Below, piece by piece: positions 8,055-15,648 of a stretch of DNA of 24,258 nucleotides. Below the pieces are notes generated by a model. The model ran no database searches, had not been told where the DNA came from, and saw only the letters and a list, made by a program, of their open reading frames with translations. The DNA comes from Betaproteobacteria bacterium UBA5582. Lineage in GTDB: Bacteria > Pseudomonadota > Gammaproteobacteria > Burkholderiales > Rhodocyclaceae. The stretch spans positions 1,493 to 25,750 of the forward strand of contig DILW01000191.1 of assembly GCA_002425245.1 (NCBI GenBank). Direction: 5' to 3'. Each line of letters begins with the position of its first letter. Position 1 is the stretch's first letter. The translations under genes and the position numbers were made by a program.

Positions 8055-8798
8055 TCAGCAGCGATGATTCATCAGTGCCTTGAGGCTGTTGACGTTGAGA
8101 ATGCGGATGTGTTTCTGCTGGACGGCGATGTAGCCTTCTTCCTGGAATTTCGAGAAGGCGCGCGACACGGTTTCCAGCTTGAGGCCCAGGTAGCTGCCGA
8201 TTTCCTCGCGCGTCATGCGCAGGTAGAACTCGGCGTGCGAGAAACCGCGGGCGGTGAAACGCTGTGACAGGTTGAGCAGGAAGGCGGCTAGCCGCTCTTC
8301 GGCGCGCATCGTGCCGAGCAGCATCATGACACCGTGGTCGCGGACGATCTCGCGGCTCATCACCTTGTGGAAATGGTGCTGCAGATTGTGGATCTCGCGC
8401 GACAGGCTTTCCAGGCGGTTGAACGGAATCGCACAGATTTCACTGTCCTCCAGCGCGATGGCGTTGCAGGTGTGGTGTTCGGTGCTGATGCCGTCCAGAC
8501 CGAGCAGTTCGCCCGCCATCTGGAAGCCGGTGACCTGGTCGCGACCATCTTCGAGCAGCACGTCGGTCTTGAAGAAGCCGCTGCGGATTGCGTAGATCGA
8601 GTCGAATACCTCGCCGGCCCGGTACAGGTGATCGCCGCGCTTGATCCGGCGACGGGTCGAAATCAGGTCGTCCAGGCGCTCCAGTTCGTCGATGCTCAGG
8701 CCGAAAGGCAGGCAGAGTTCGCGCAGGTTGCAGTTGGAGCAAGCCGTCTTGATGACGGATAGCGAAATTTCCTGATTCAACGGGTAAGTGCTGGCCAT
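8055..8798 (-). CDS. fnr: FNR/Anr-type oxygen-sensing transcription regulator
   Basis: A 247-residue Crp/Fnr family activator. Four cysteines match the [4Fe-4S] ligands of E. coli FNR in position: C20, C23 and C29 (C-x2-C-x5-C) and C122 in the segment EICAIPF. An effector beta-roll follows, then a dimer helix, and a helix-turn-helix near residues 196-222 with the E-T-V-S-R recognition sequence whose Glu, Ser and Arg read TTGAT half sites. The cluster is destroyed by O2, so the protein dimerises and activates genes only under low oxygen. There is an additional cysteine at 111. It is divergent from hemN, and an FNR box (8816-8829) lies 17 bases before its ATG, where binding would most likely repress fnr itself. 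The TGA stop is at 8055-8057. Confidence 0.93.
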   Translation of the reverse strand: MASTYPLNQEISLSVIKTACSNCNLRELCLPFGLSIDELERLDDLISTRRRIKRGDHLYRAGEVFDSIYAIRSGFFKTDVLLEDGRDQVTGFQMAGELLGLDGISTEHHTCNAIALEDSEICAIPFNRLESLSREIHNLQHHFHKVMSREIVRDHGVMMLLGTMRAEERLAAFLLNLSQRFTARGFSHAEFYLRMTREEIGSYLGLKLETVSRAFSKFQEEGYIAVQQKHIRILNVNSLKALMNHRC

Positions 8799-8815
8799 TG
8801 GGAACCTACGTGAGC

Positions 8816-8829
8816 TTGATCCATGTCAA
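8816..8829. promoter_or_regulatory. FNR box between fnr and hemN
   Basis: TTGATccatGTCAA matches the FNR/Anr consensus TTGAT-N4-ATCAA at nine of ten fixed positions. Its centre (8822.5) is 41.5 bases upstream of the start site expected from the CATAAT -10 element at 8852-8857, the textbook position for class II FNR activation of hemN. For fnr, on the other strand, the box lies 17 bases from the start codon, suggesting negative autoregulation. Confidence 0.8.
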
Positions 8830-8851
8830 CAGGAATCGCGATCCATCCGCA

Positions 8852-8857
8852 CATAAT
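8852..8857 (+). promoter_or_regulatory. -10 element of the hemN promoter
   Basis: CATAAT matches five of six bases of the sigma-70 -10 consensus. It predicts transcription from about 8864, some 20 bases ahead of the hemN ATG. No -35 consensus is present at the proper distance; the FNR box occupies that place, as expected at an activator-dependent promoter. Confidence 0.6.
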
Positions 8858-8883
8858 CAGACCTAAACTTGGCGCAATGTTAA

Positions 8884-10287
8884 ATGAATTTCGCAACTGA
8901 AAACCTTGTATTCGATCCACAGATCATTCGCCGTTTCGATGTAAACGGCCCGCGTTACACGTCCTACCCCACCGCCGATCGTTTCGTTGAAGCCTTCAAT
9001 GCCGAGGCAGCGTCGCTGTGGCTCGGCAAACGCAATATCGGCGGAATCAGCCGACCGCTCTCATTATACTTCCACATCCCGTTCTGCAACACCATCTGTT
9101 ACTACTGTGCCTGCAACAAGATTATCACCAAAGACCATGGGCGCAGTGCCAAGTACCTGAAGTATCTGGGCAAGGAACTGGCGCTGCAGAGCGCTTCGCT
9201 CGAAGGCCGTGATGGCGAGCACGAGGTGATCCAGCTGCACTGGGGCGGCGGTACGCCGACCTTCCTGTCGCATGACGAGATGCGGCAGCTGATGGCCGAG
9301 ACGCGCAAGCATTTCAAATTGCTCGATGGCGGCGAATATTCGATCGAGGTTGATCCGCGCAAGGTCGATGCGGCTACCGTGGCCCTGCTTGGCGAACTTG
9401 GCTTCAACCGGATGAGCGTCGGTGTCCAGGATTTCGACGAGAAGGTCCAGGTCGCCGTCAATCGCGTGCAGAGCGAGGAGGAAACCTTCAACGTGATCCG
9501 TGCGGCGCGTGCCAGCGGTTTCAAGTCGGTTTCCATCGATCTGATCTACGGTCTGCCGCACCAGAGTGTGATGGGCTTCAACCGCACCCTGGAGCGCGTT
9601 CTGGCGATGGATCCGGATCGCCTGTCGATCTACAACTACGCGCACCTGCCGGGCTTGTTCAAGCCGCAGCGGCGGATTGCCGACACCGACCTGCCGACGC
9701 CGGATGCGCGCCTGCAGATTCTGGCACTGGCGATCAAGAAGCTGACCGATGCCGGTTACGTCTTCATCGGCATGGATCACTTTGCCAAGCCCGACGACGA
9801 ACTGGCCGTGGCCCAGCGCCAGGGACGCCTGCACCGCAACTTCCAGGGCTACTCGACCTACGCCGACTGCGACATGCTGTCCTTCGGCATTTCGTCGATC
9901 AGCAAGGTTGGTCCGACCTACTACCAGAACGTCAAGACCCTGGACGAGTACTACGACCGGCTCGATGCGCCGATGCTGCCGGTGATCCGCGGTATCGAAC
10001 TGAATGCCGACGATATCCTGCGCCGTTCCATCATTCAGGCGCTGATGTGCCATTTCGAACTGTCCATCGAGAGCATCGAGAGTTCGCACCTGATCGACTT
10101 CCACAAGTATTTCGCGGCCGAGATCGAGGATCTGCGCGAGATGGAACGCGGCGGTCTGCTCAAGATCGAGCGCGAGTGGATCACCGTATTGCCGCCGGGA
10201 CGCATGCTGGTTCGCGTCATCGCCATGGCTTTCGACCGTTACCTGCGGGCCGATCGCCAGCGCACCCGCTATTCGAAAGTGATCTGA
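8884..10287 (+). CDS. hemN: oxygen-independent coproporphyrinogen III dehydrogenase (radical SAM)
   Basis: A 467-residue HemN that converts coproporphyrinogen III to protoporphyrinogen IX without oxygen, in the cytoplasm. The radical SAM cluster motif is C68-x3-C72-x2-C75-x-C77, the authentic HemN pattern with the extra fourth cysteine that distinguishes it from HemW-like proteins. The N-terminal segment with RYTSYPTAD (near 24-32) is typical of true HemN, as are HWGGGTPTFL near 119, VGVQDFD and the conserved region GFKSVSIDLIYGLP. Length is close to the E. coli enzyme (457). There is no strong ribosome site at the ATG at 8884, but this start aligns with the family N-terminus. It is the first gene of a plus-strand series and is probably FNR-activated, supplying haem for anaerobic or microaerobic cytochromes. 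Confidence 0.95.
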   Translation: MNFATENLVFDPQIIRRFDVNGPRYTSYPTADRFVEAFNAEAASLWLGKRNIGGISRPLSLYFHIPFCNTICYYCACNKIITKDHGRSAKYLKYLGKELALQSASLEGRDGEHEVIQLHWGGGTPTFLSHDEMRQLMAETRKHFKLLDGGEYSIEVDPRKVDAATVALLGELGFNRMSVGVQDFDEKVQVAVNRVQSEEETFNVIRAARASGFKSVSIDLIYGLPHQSVMGFNRTLERVLAMDPDRLSIYNYAHLPGLFKPQRRIADTDLPTPDARLQILALAIKKLTDAGYVFIGMDHFAKPDDELAVAQRQGRLHRNFQGYSTYADCDMLSFGISSISKVGPTYYQNVKTLDEYYDRLDAPMLPVIRGIELNADDILRRSIIQALMCHFELSIESIESSHLIDFHKYFAAEIEDLREMERGGLLKIEREWITVLPPGRMLVRVIAMAFDRYLRADRQRTRYSKVI

Positions 10288-10351
10288 GCCGGCGTCGTGC
10301 CTGCTGGTGGGCGGGTTAAACTTGCCCACTGTCTGATTCTCGTTGCACGCC

Positions 10352-11023
10352 ATGCCAGATTCCGGTTTTCTTGCCCTGTTCATCGTCGGCCTGCTCGGTG
10401 GCGCCCACTGTGTCGGCATGTGCGGCGGCATTGTCGGCGCGCTGAGCATGGGCGGTGCCTCGCGCTGGTCGATGCATCTTGCCTACAACGCCGGTCGGGT
10501 GCTTTCCTATGCCGCCGCCGGCGCCATCGCCGGGGCCTTGGGGGCGGCCAGCCTGGGGCTGGAAGGGCAGGTGCCGGCGCGTCTGATCCTCTACGTGTTT
10601 GCCAACCTGATGCTGATCGCCCTGGGCTTCTACCTGCTCGGCCTGACCCGGGTGCTGGCGATCACCGAGCGTGCCGGCCAGTCTTTGTGGCGGCGGGTGC
10701 AGCCGTTGACCCGGCGCTTCCTGCCGGCACACACCGTGCGCCAGGCTTTTCCGCTCGGACTGCTGTGGGGCTGGTTGCCCTGCGGGCTGGTTTATAGCGC
10801 CCTGGCCAGCGCCCTGTCGGCCGGTTCCGCCGGCCGCGGCGCCGCCCTGATGCTGGCTTTCGGGCTGGGCACCCTGCCCAATCTGCTGCTCGCCGGCATT
10901 CTCCTCGCGCGCTTGAATGAATTTGTTCGCCGGCCGCTGGTCCGTATGTTATCCGGCCTGATGATTCTCGGTTTCGGGGTCTATGGCCTGTTGGGATTGC
11001 CCGGTCTGATGGAGAGTCTTTGA
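10352..11023 (+). CDS. TauE/SafE (DsbD_2-like, PF13386-type) membrane protein
   Basis: A 223-residue polytopic membrane protein with about six hydrophobic segments. The N-terminus has the signature GGAHCVGMCGG (about residues 16-26), and a second conserved stretch WLPCGLVYSAL lies in the middle; a pair of cysteines so placed is typical of this DsbD-related family. An ATG at 10352 is preferred to an in-frame TTG three codons upstream. The same type of gene lies between hemN and the copper ATPase ccoI in pseudomonads, where the region supports cbb3 oxidase biogenesis, so a role in copper or redox handling for cytochrome oxidase assembly is a reasonable inference. The true substrate is unknown and the 'sulfite exporter' name is only a family label. 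The copA start follows one base after the TGA. Confidence 0.8.
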   Translation: MPDSGFLALFIVGLLGGAHCVGMCGGIVGALSMGGASRWSMHLAYNAGRVLSYAAAGAIAGALGAASLGLEGQVPARLILYVFANLMLIALGFYLLGLTRVLAITERAGQSLWRRVQPLTRRFLPAHTVRQAFPLGLLWGWLPCGLVYSALASALSAGSAGRGAALMLAFGLGTLPNLLLAGILLARLNEFVRRPLVRMLSGLMILGFGVYGLLGLPGLMESL

Positions 11024-11024
11024 G

Positions 11025-13223
11025 ATGGACGCGCGGAACAACCAGGAAACTGCCGAGCAGGTGCTGGAATTTGCCATTGGCGGCATGACTTGCGCCGCCT
11101 GCTCGACCCGTCTGGAGAAAGTGCTCAATCGCCAGCCGGGGATGCAGGCCAATGTGAACCTGGCTGCCGAACGGGCGCGCGTGCGCCTGAGCGGTGTCGG
11201 TGCCGAGGCGGTGATCGCCGCGGTGGCCAAGGCCGGGTTCTCGGCCACCCCGGTCGATGCCGGTACGCGCGAACGCGAGAAGCTGGAGAAGCAGCGCATC
11301 TATGATCAGGAAATCCGCCGCTTCTGGATCGCCGTTGCCCTGACCCTGCCGCTGGTCGGGCAGATGCTCTTCATGTTCGGTCCCGGCGGTCATGAAAACG
11401 AGTTGCCGCGCTGGCTGCAGCTGGCGCTGGCGACGCCGGTCCAGTTCTGGATCGGCTGGCGTTTCTACGACGGCGCGGCGAAGGCCTTGCGCGGCGGCGG
11501 TGCCAACATGGATGTGCTGGTCGCCCTCGGCACCAGCATGGCCTGGGGCTTCTCCGCCGTGGTGACGGTGTTCGACCTGCACCACCAGCATGTCTATTTC
11601 GAGGCCGGGGCGGCGGTGATCACCCTGGTCCTGCTCGGCAAGCTGCTGGAGGCGCGGGCCAAGGCGCGTACCTCGGAAGCGATCGAAGCCTTGATCCGCC
11701 TGCAGCCCAGGACTGCCCGGGTCGAACGCGACGGCGTCTGGCTGGAACTGCCGGTTGATGCGCTGATGCCGGGCGACGTCTTCCTGGTCCGCCCGGGCGA
11801 GAGCGTGCCGGTCGACGGCGAGGTGATCGATGGCGAATCAAGCGTCGACGAGGCAATGCTCACCGGCGAGAGCATGCCGGTCGGCAAACGGATCGGCGAC
11901 CAGGTCTTTGCCGCCACCGCCAACGCCAGCGGCAGCTTGCGCTGCCGGGCCACCGGTGTCGGCGAACAGACCCTGCTCGCCGGCATCATCCGCCTGGTCG
12001 GCGAGGCGCAGGGTTCGAAAGCGCCGGTGCAGCGACTGGCCGACCGGATCTCGGGGATCTTCGTGCCGGTGGTGTGCGCCATCGCACTGGCGACTTTTGC
12101 CGCCTGGTGGTGGCTTGGCGGCGATTTCGCCGAAGCGCTGGTCAATGCCGTCGCCGTCCTGGTCATTGCCTGTCCCTGCGCGCTCGGGCTGGCAACGCCG
12201 ACGGCGATCATGGTCGGCACCGGTCAGGGGGCGCGGGCCGGCGTGCTGGTACGCAATGCCGAAGCGCTGGAGCGGGCGCAGAAGATCGGCGTGCTCGCCC
12301 TCGACAAAACGGGGACGCTGACCTGCGGTCAGCCGCAGGTCACCGACGTGGTGCCGCTGGCTCTGTCCCGGGAAGAAGCGTTGCGACTGGCGGCGGCACT
12401 CGAACATCATTCCGAACACCCCCTGGCGCGGGCCGTGGTGGCCGCGCACGGGGCTGGCGAGTTGCCGTCGGTGGGTAATTTCATGGCTAGCGCCGGTCGT
12501 GGTGTGGCCGGCGAAGTCGATGGCCGGCGTCTGCGGCTGGGGGCGCCCGACTGGTTCGGCCTGTCCACCGACCCGCTCGTCACCGATCTGCAATCGGCAG
12601 GCAAGACGGTCATCGTGCTGGCCGAGATGGACGGCGATGCGCTCAAGTCGGTGCTGGCGGTGATGGCCATCGCCGATGCCCTGCGCCCGACCTCGCGGCA
12701 GGCGGTGGCGCTGCTGCGCAAGCGGGGCGTCCGGGTGGTGATGCTGACCGGCGACAACGCGGCGACTGCGGCGGCGATTGCCGCCCAGGCGGGGATCGAG
12801 GAATTCCGCGCCGGCATCCTGCCGGGCGACAAGGCGGCGGCGATCAACGCGCTCAAGTCGCCGGCCGTGCTGGTGGCCATGGTTGGCGACGGCATCAACG
12901 ACGCGCCCGCACTGGCGGCTGCCGATGTCAGCTTCGCCATCGGTGCCGGTTCCGACGCGGCGATCGAGGCTGCCGACTTGACCCTGATTCGTAACGATCT
13001 GCTCGGCGTCGTTGATGCAATTGACTTATCGCATATGACTTTCGGCAAAATCCGGCAAAATCTGTTCTTCGCTTTCATTTACAATGCTGCAGGGATACCG
13101 CTGGCGGCGCTGGGTTTGTTGAACCCGGTCGTGGCTGGCGCGGCGATGGCGATGAGTTCGGTCTCGGTAGTGACCAACTCCTTGTTGTTGAAGCGCTGGT
13201 CGCCGCGGCGCGAAGGGAACTAG
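11025..13223 (+). CDS. copA: Cu(+)-translocating P1B-type ATPase
   Basis: A 732-residue P1B-1 ATPase. One N-terminal heavy-metal domain has GMTCAAC (metal Cys23 and Cys26). Then come the transmembrane helices, the actuator loop TGES (about 280-283), the transmembrane CPC metal site (C383-P-C385), the phosphorylation motif DKTGT (Asp427), the SEHPL nucleotide-binding motif (His465), TGDN near 575 and GDGINDAP near 621. YN (686-687) and M-S-S (710-712) in the last helices are the Cu(I)-type signature. It pumps Cu(I) from cytoplasm to periplasm, either for detoxification (CopA1) or for cbb3 oxidase loading (CopA2/CcoI-like). The hemN and TauE neighbours favour the oxidase-loading role, while the CPC/YN/MSS set fits both. 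A GGAGAG ribosome site overlaps the end of the preceding gene. Confidence 0.93.
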   Translation: MDARNNQETAEQVLEFAIGGMTCAACSTRLEKVLNRQPGMQANVNLAAERARVRLSGVGAEAVIAAVAKAGFSATPVDAGTREREKLEKQRIYDQEIRRFWIAVALTLPLVGQMLFMFGPGGHENELPRWLQLALATPVQFWIGWRFYDGAAKALRGGGANMDVLVALGTSMAWGFSAVVTVFDLHHQHVYFEAGAAVITLVLLGKLLEARAKARTSEAIEALIRLQPRTARVERDGVWLELPVDALMPGDVFLVRPGESVPVDGEVIDGESSVDEAMLTGESMPVGKRIGDQVFAATANASGSLRCRATGVGEQTLLAGIIRLVGEAQGSKAPVQRLADRISGIFVPVVCAIALATFAAWWWLGGDFAEALVNAVAVLVIACPCALGLATPTAIMVGTGQGARAGVLVRNAEALERAQKIGVLALDKTGTLTCGQPQVTDVVPLALSREEALRLAAALEHHSEHPLARAVVAAHGAGELPSVGNFMASAGRGVAGEVDGRRLRLGAPDWFGLSTDPLVTDLQSAGKTVIVLAEMDGDALKSVLAVMAIADALRPTSRQAVALLRKRGVRVVMLTGDNAATAAAIAAQAGIEEFRAGILPGDKAAAINALKSPAVLVAMVGDGINDAPALAAADVSFAIGAGSDAAIEAADLTLIRNDLLGVVDAIDLSHMTFGKIRQNLFFAFIYNAAGIPLAALGLLNPVVAGAAMAMSSVSVVTNSLLLKRWSPRREGN

Positions 13224-13242
13224 CGAGGGGCGCGGAGTTGCG

Positions 13243-14934
13243 ATGAGCGGGGTGGCGGGGGAAGCAACCAACTTGTTTCAGGCCACCATGGAGGCGGCGC
13301 AGGTTGGCATCTACGTGATGGGGGACGGCCGGTTCATCTACGTCAATCCCTTCATGTGCGCGCTTTTTGGCTACAGCGCCGAGGAATTCCAGAACCGGGT
13401 CGGCCCGCTTGATCTGGTTGTCGCCGAAGACCATGACTGGGTCAGCGAGCAACTGGCCCTGCGTGCGGCCGGCGTACCGGGGCATCCTTACGAAGTGACG
13501 GCCCGGCGCAAGGACGGCTCGCTATTCACCATGTCGGTGCTGGGAATGCCGGCCCGCTTTGGCGATCTGCCGGTTTCGGTCGGTACGGTGCTCGATGTCA
13601 CCGAGCGCAAGCATGCCGAACGCCGCATCCGCGAACTGGCCGATTTCGATGCGCTGACCGGCTTGCCCAATCGCCGGCTGCTGCACGACCGGACCGCGCA
13701 AATGATTGCCGCGGCCGAGCGCGATGGCAATTCCGCGGCCTTGATGTTCCTCGATATCGATCATTTCAAGCGGGTCAACGATTCTCTCGGGCACAGTATC
13801 GGCGACGATCTGCTGTGCGCGCTGGCGCTGCGTTACTCGGCGGTGGTGCGCAAGGTCGATACCCTGGCGCGACTGGGCGGCGACGAGTTCATCATCCTCC
13901 TGCCCGATGTCGGTGCCGCGACGGCCGCCGAAGTTGCCCGCCGCCTGCTGGAATCCGCGGCTGCGCCGTTTTCGGTCGGTGGGCACGAGCTGACAGTCAC
14001 TTCTTCGATCGGCATCAGCCTGTATCCGCAGGATGGGCACGACATCGACACCTTGCTCAAGAATGCCGATACCGCGATGTACAAGGCCAAGGAGCATGGC
14101 CGCAACACTTTCCGCTTCTACTCGACGGAAATGAATACGGCGACACTGGAACGGTTGATGATGGAGAGCAGCCTGCGCCAGGCGCTGACCGCTCAGGAAT
14201 TCAAACTGCACTACCAGCCCCTGGTCTGCCTGGAGAGCGGCGACATCGTCGGCGCCGAAGCCCTGATCCGTTGGTGCCACCGCGATCTGGGCATGGTCAT
14301 GCCGGATCGTTTCATACCGGTCGCTGAGGATACCGGGATGATCAATCCGATTGGCGACTGGGTCTTGCTGGAAGCCTGTCGTCAGGCCCAGACATGGATC
14401 GCCAGCGGACTTTGTCTGCGGACGATGGCGGTTAACGTCGCACCGGTGCAGTTCCGTCAGGCCGGCTTCGTCGAGATGGTCGGCGGCGTCCTGAGTCTGA
14501 CCGGCTTGTGCGCTGAACGTCTGGAGCTCGAACTGACCGAGCGGACCGTGATGCACGATGCCGAGGTGACCCTGGGCACCTTGTCGGCGCTTGATCGCAT
14601 GGGGGTCGGGCTGTCGCTCGACGATTTCGGTACCGGCTACTCCTCGCTCGCCTATCTCAAGCGTTTTCCGGTTGGCAAGCTGAAGATCGACCGCTCCTTC
14701 ATCATGGACCTGGAAACCGATCCCGACGATCAGGCCATTGCCTCGACCATCATCAACATGGGCAGCAGCCTGCGGCTGACCGTTCTGGCCGAAGGCGTGG
14801 AAACCGCGGAACAGCTTGCCCGATTGCGGCAGATGGGGTGTGGCATGGTTCAGGGTTATCATTTCAGCCGTCCCGTCACGGCAGAGCGGATGACCGAACT
14901 GCTGCGCGATCAACCCTTTCGTTACAGGCACTGA
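13243..14934 (+). CDS. PAS-GGDEF-EAL cyclic-di-GMP signalling protein
   Basis: A 563-residue cytoplasmic protein without membrane segments. A PAS domain (about 10-125, ending in DVTERKHAE) is followed by a GGDEF domain (about 130-295) with intact GGDEF at 212-216 and an intact inhibitory I-site R203-K-V-D206. An EAL domain (about 305-555) follows, with EAL at 339-341, Asn398 in NVAP, ELTER near 431, DDFGTGYSSL near 460, KLKIDRSF near 479, AEGVET near 516 and the final QGYHFSRP. All catalytic positions I can identify in both domains are present, so it could be bifunctional. The start is supported by GGAG six bases upstream. It lies 19 bases after copA and 3 bases before copZ, an unexpected place for such an enzyme. 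The PAS ligand cannot be predicted. Confidence 0.93.
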   Translation: MSGVAGEATNLFQATMEAAQVGIYVMGDGRFIYVNPFMCALFGYSAEEFQNRVGPLDLVVAEDHDWVSEQLALRAAGVPGHPYEVTARRKDGSLFTMSVLGMPARFGDLPVSVGTVLDVTERKHAERRIRELADFDALTGLPNRRLLHDRTAQMIAAAERDGNSAALMFLDIDHFKRVNDSLGHSIGDDLLCALALRYSAVVRKVDTLARLGGDEFIILLPDVGAATAAEVARRLLESAAAPFSVGGHELTVTSSIGISLYPQDGHDIDTLLKNADTAMYKAKEHGRNTFRFYSTEMNTATLERLMMESSLRQALTAQEFKLHYQPLVCLESGDIVGAEALIRWCHRDLGMVMPDRFIPVAEDTGMINPIGDWVLLEACRQAQTWIASGLCLRTMAVNVAPVQFRQAGFVEMVGGVLSLTGLCAERLELELTERTVMHDAEVTLGTLSALDRMGVGLSLDDFGTGYSSLAYLKRFPVGKLKIDRSFIMDLETDPDDQAIASTIINMGSSLRLTVLAEGVETAEQLARLRQMGCGMVQGYHFSRPVTAERMTELLRDQPFRYRH

Positions 14935-14937
14935 ACC

Positions 14938-15144
14938 ATGGAAAACACCCAAATCCGTATCGGCGGCATGAGTTGCCAGGGCTGCGTCAAGAACATCACC
15001 GGCGTGCTGTCCGGTCTGGCCGGGGTGGCCAGCGCCGAAGTTTCGCTGGAGCAGGCTGCAGCCACGGTGGCATTTGACCCGCAAACGATCTCGCGCGGCG
15101 AATTGCTCGCGGCGATCGAAGACGCCGGGTTCGATGCCGAGTGA
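14938..15144 (+). CDS. copZ: copper chaperone, heavy-metal-associated domain protein
   Basis: A 68-residue single HMA-domain protein with the metal-binding motif GMSCQGC (Cys13 and Cys16) in the first loop and a complete beta-alpha-beta-beta-alpha-beta fold to LLAAIEDAGFDAE. It carries Cu(I) in the cytoplasm and hands it to the N-terminal domain or entry site of CopA. It begins 3 bases after the GGDEF-EAL gene and overlaps the next gene, so it is very probably cotranscribed with them. The family also includes mercury-type chaperones, but copA in the same operon favours copper. Confidence 0.9.
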   Translation: MENTQIRIGGMSCQGCVKNITGVLSGLAGVASAEVSLEQAAATVAFDPQTISRGELLAAIEDAGFDAE

Positions 15145-15454
15145 AGTCGTCGACGCCGCTGCCGAAACCCGCCTGCTTCTGATTGCCCGCCTGCCCGAGG
15201 CGGCAGCCGCCTGCGATTCCGGCGCAACGATGCGTCTGCTGCGCTGCTTCGACGGTGTGCAGATTGCGGAGATTTCGGCCACTGCCGACCTGGCTGGCCT
15301 CGAACAGCCGCTAGCGCAGTATTTCTCCCGTCTGGCCGAGCCGGAACCGGTTCTGATCGTGCTCTTGCAGCGCCACGCTCTGATCGCCGTGTTGTCCGGC
15401 ATGCTGCAACTGGGCTGCAGGGATTTTGCAAAAATACAACAGCTCGAATCCTGA
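15134..15454 (+). CDS. uncharacterised 106-residue protein overlapping copZ
   Basis: I do not recognise this protein. It starts with an ATG at 15134 inside the last codons of copZ (11-base overlap in another frame) and ends with TGA at 15452-15454. It is soluble and rich in Ala and Leu, with a hydrophobic strand LLLIARL near the start, FDGVQIAEIS in the middle, PVLIVLLQRHALIAVLSGML near residues 71-90 and a C-terminal CRDFAKIQQLES. There are three cysteines but no recognisable metal motif. The overlap with copZ suggests translational coupling. The coding bias resembles its neighbours and no stop interrupts it, so I regard it as a real gene, but function is unknown. Confidence 0.6.
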   Translation: MPSEVVDAAAETRLLLIARLPEAAAACDSGATMRLLRCFDGVQIAEISATADLAGLEQPLAQYFSRLAEPEPVLIVLLQRHALIAVLSGMLQLGCRDFAKIQQLES

Positions 15455-15482
15455 GCGAGGCTTCCGCGAGGTTTTTGTTTTT
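15455..15482 (+). terminator. possible weak terminator after the copper operon
   Basis: A small imperfect GC hairpin (arms at about 15455-15459 and 15464-15467) is followed by a T-rich tract interrupted by one G (15472-15482). The stem is short with one bulge, so this is only suggestive. It separates the copper genes from the siderophore receptor promoter. Confidence 0.3.
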
Positions 15483-15495
15483 ATGCACATACAAA

Positions 15496-15510
15496 TGAGA
15501 TATATTCTCA
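15496..15510. promoter_or_regulatory. Fur-like operator over the siderophore receptor promoter
   Basis: TGAGA-tatat-TCTCA is an inverted repeat with 10 of 14 matches to the Fur 7-1-7 consensus TGATAAT-N-ATTATCA. A TATATT hexamer (15501-15506) inside it could be the -10 element, so Fur binding would occlude RNA polymerase. It is in the 194-base gap upstream of the TonB-dependent receptor, where an iron-responsive operator is expected. The start codon is about 140 bases downstream. Confidence 0.55.
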
Positions 15511-15648
15511 AAACCATTTAGAAGCAAGCCAGCCGTCCGCCAGCCAGCTTTTCCTCAACCGTATTGCTGTTGGGGCACGGAGGCAGCGGCCGAGCGGTAT
15601 TCGTTTCCTGTTGTTCGTGCGCCACAGCGAGTTTTTCAGGATACGACT

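Noticed and set aside
9064..10449. Open frame of 461 codons on the minus strand opposite hemN
   Set aside because: Antisense shadow of a well-supported gene.
13522..15402. Open frame of 626 codons on the minus strand opposite the GGDEF-EAL and copZ genes
   Set aside because: Opposes three coding genes, lacks domains and has composition typical of antisense frames.
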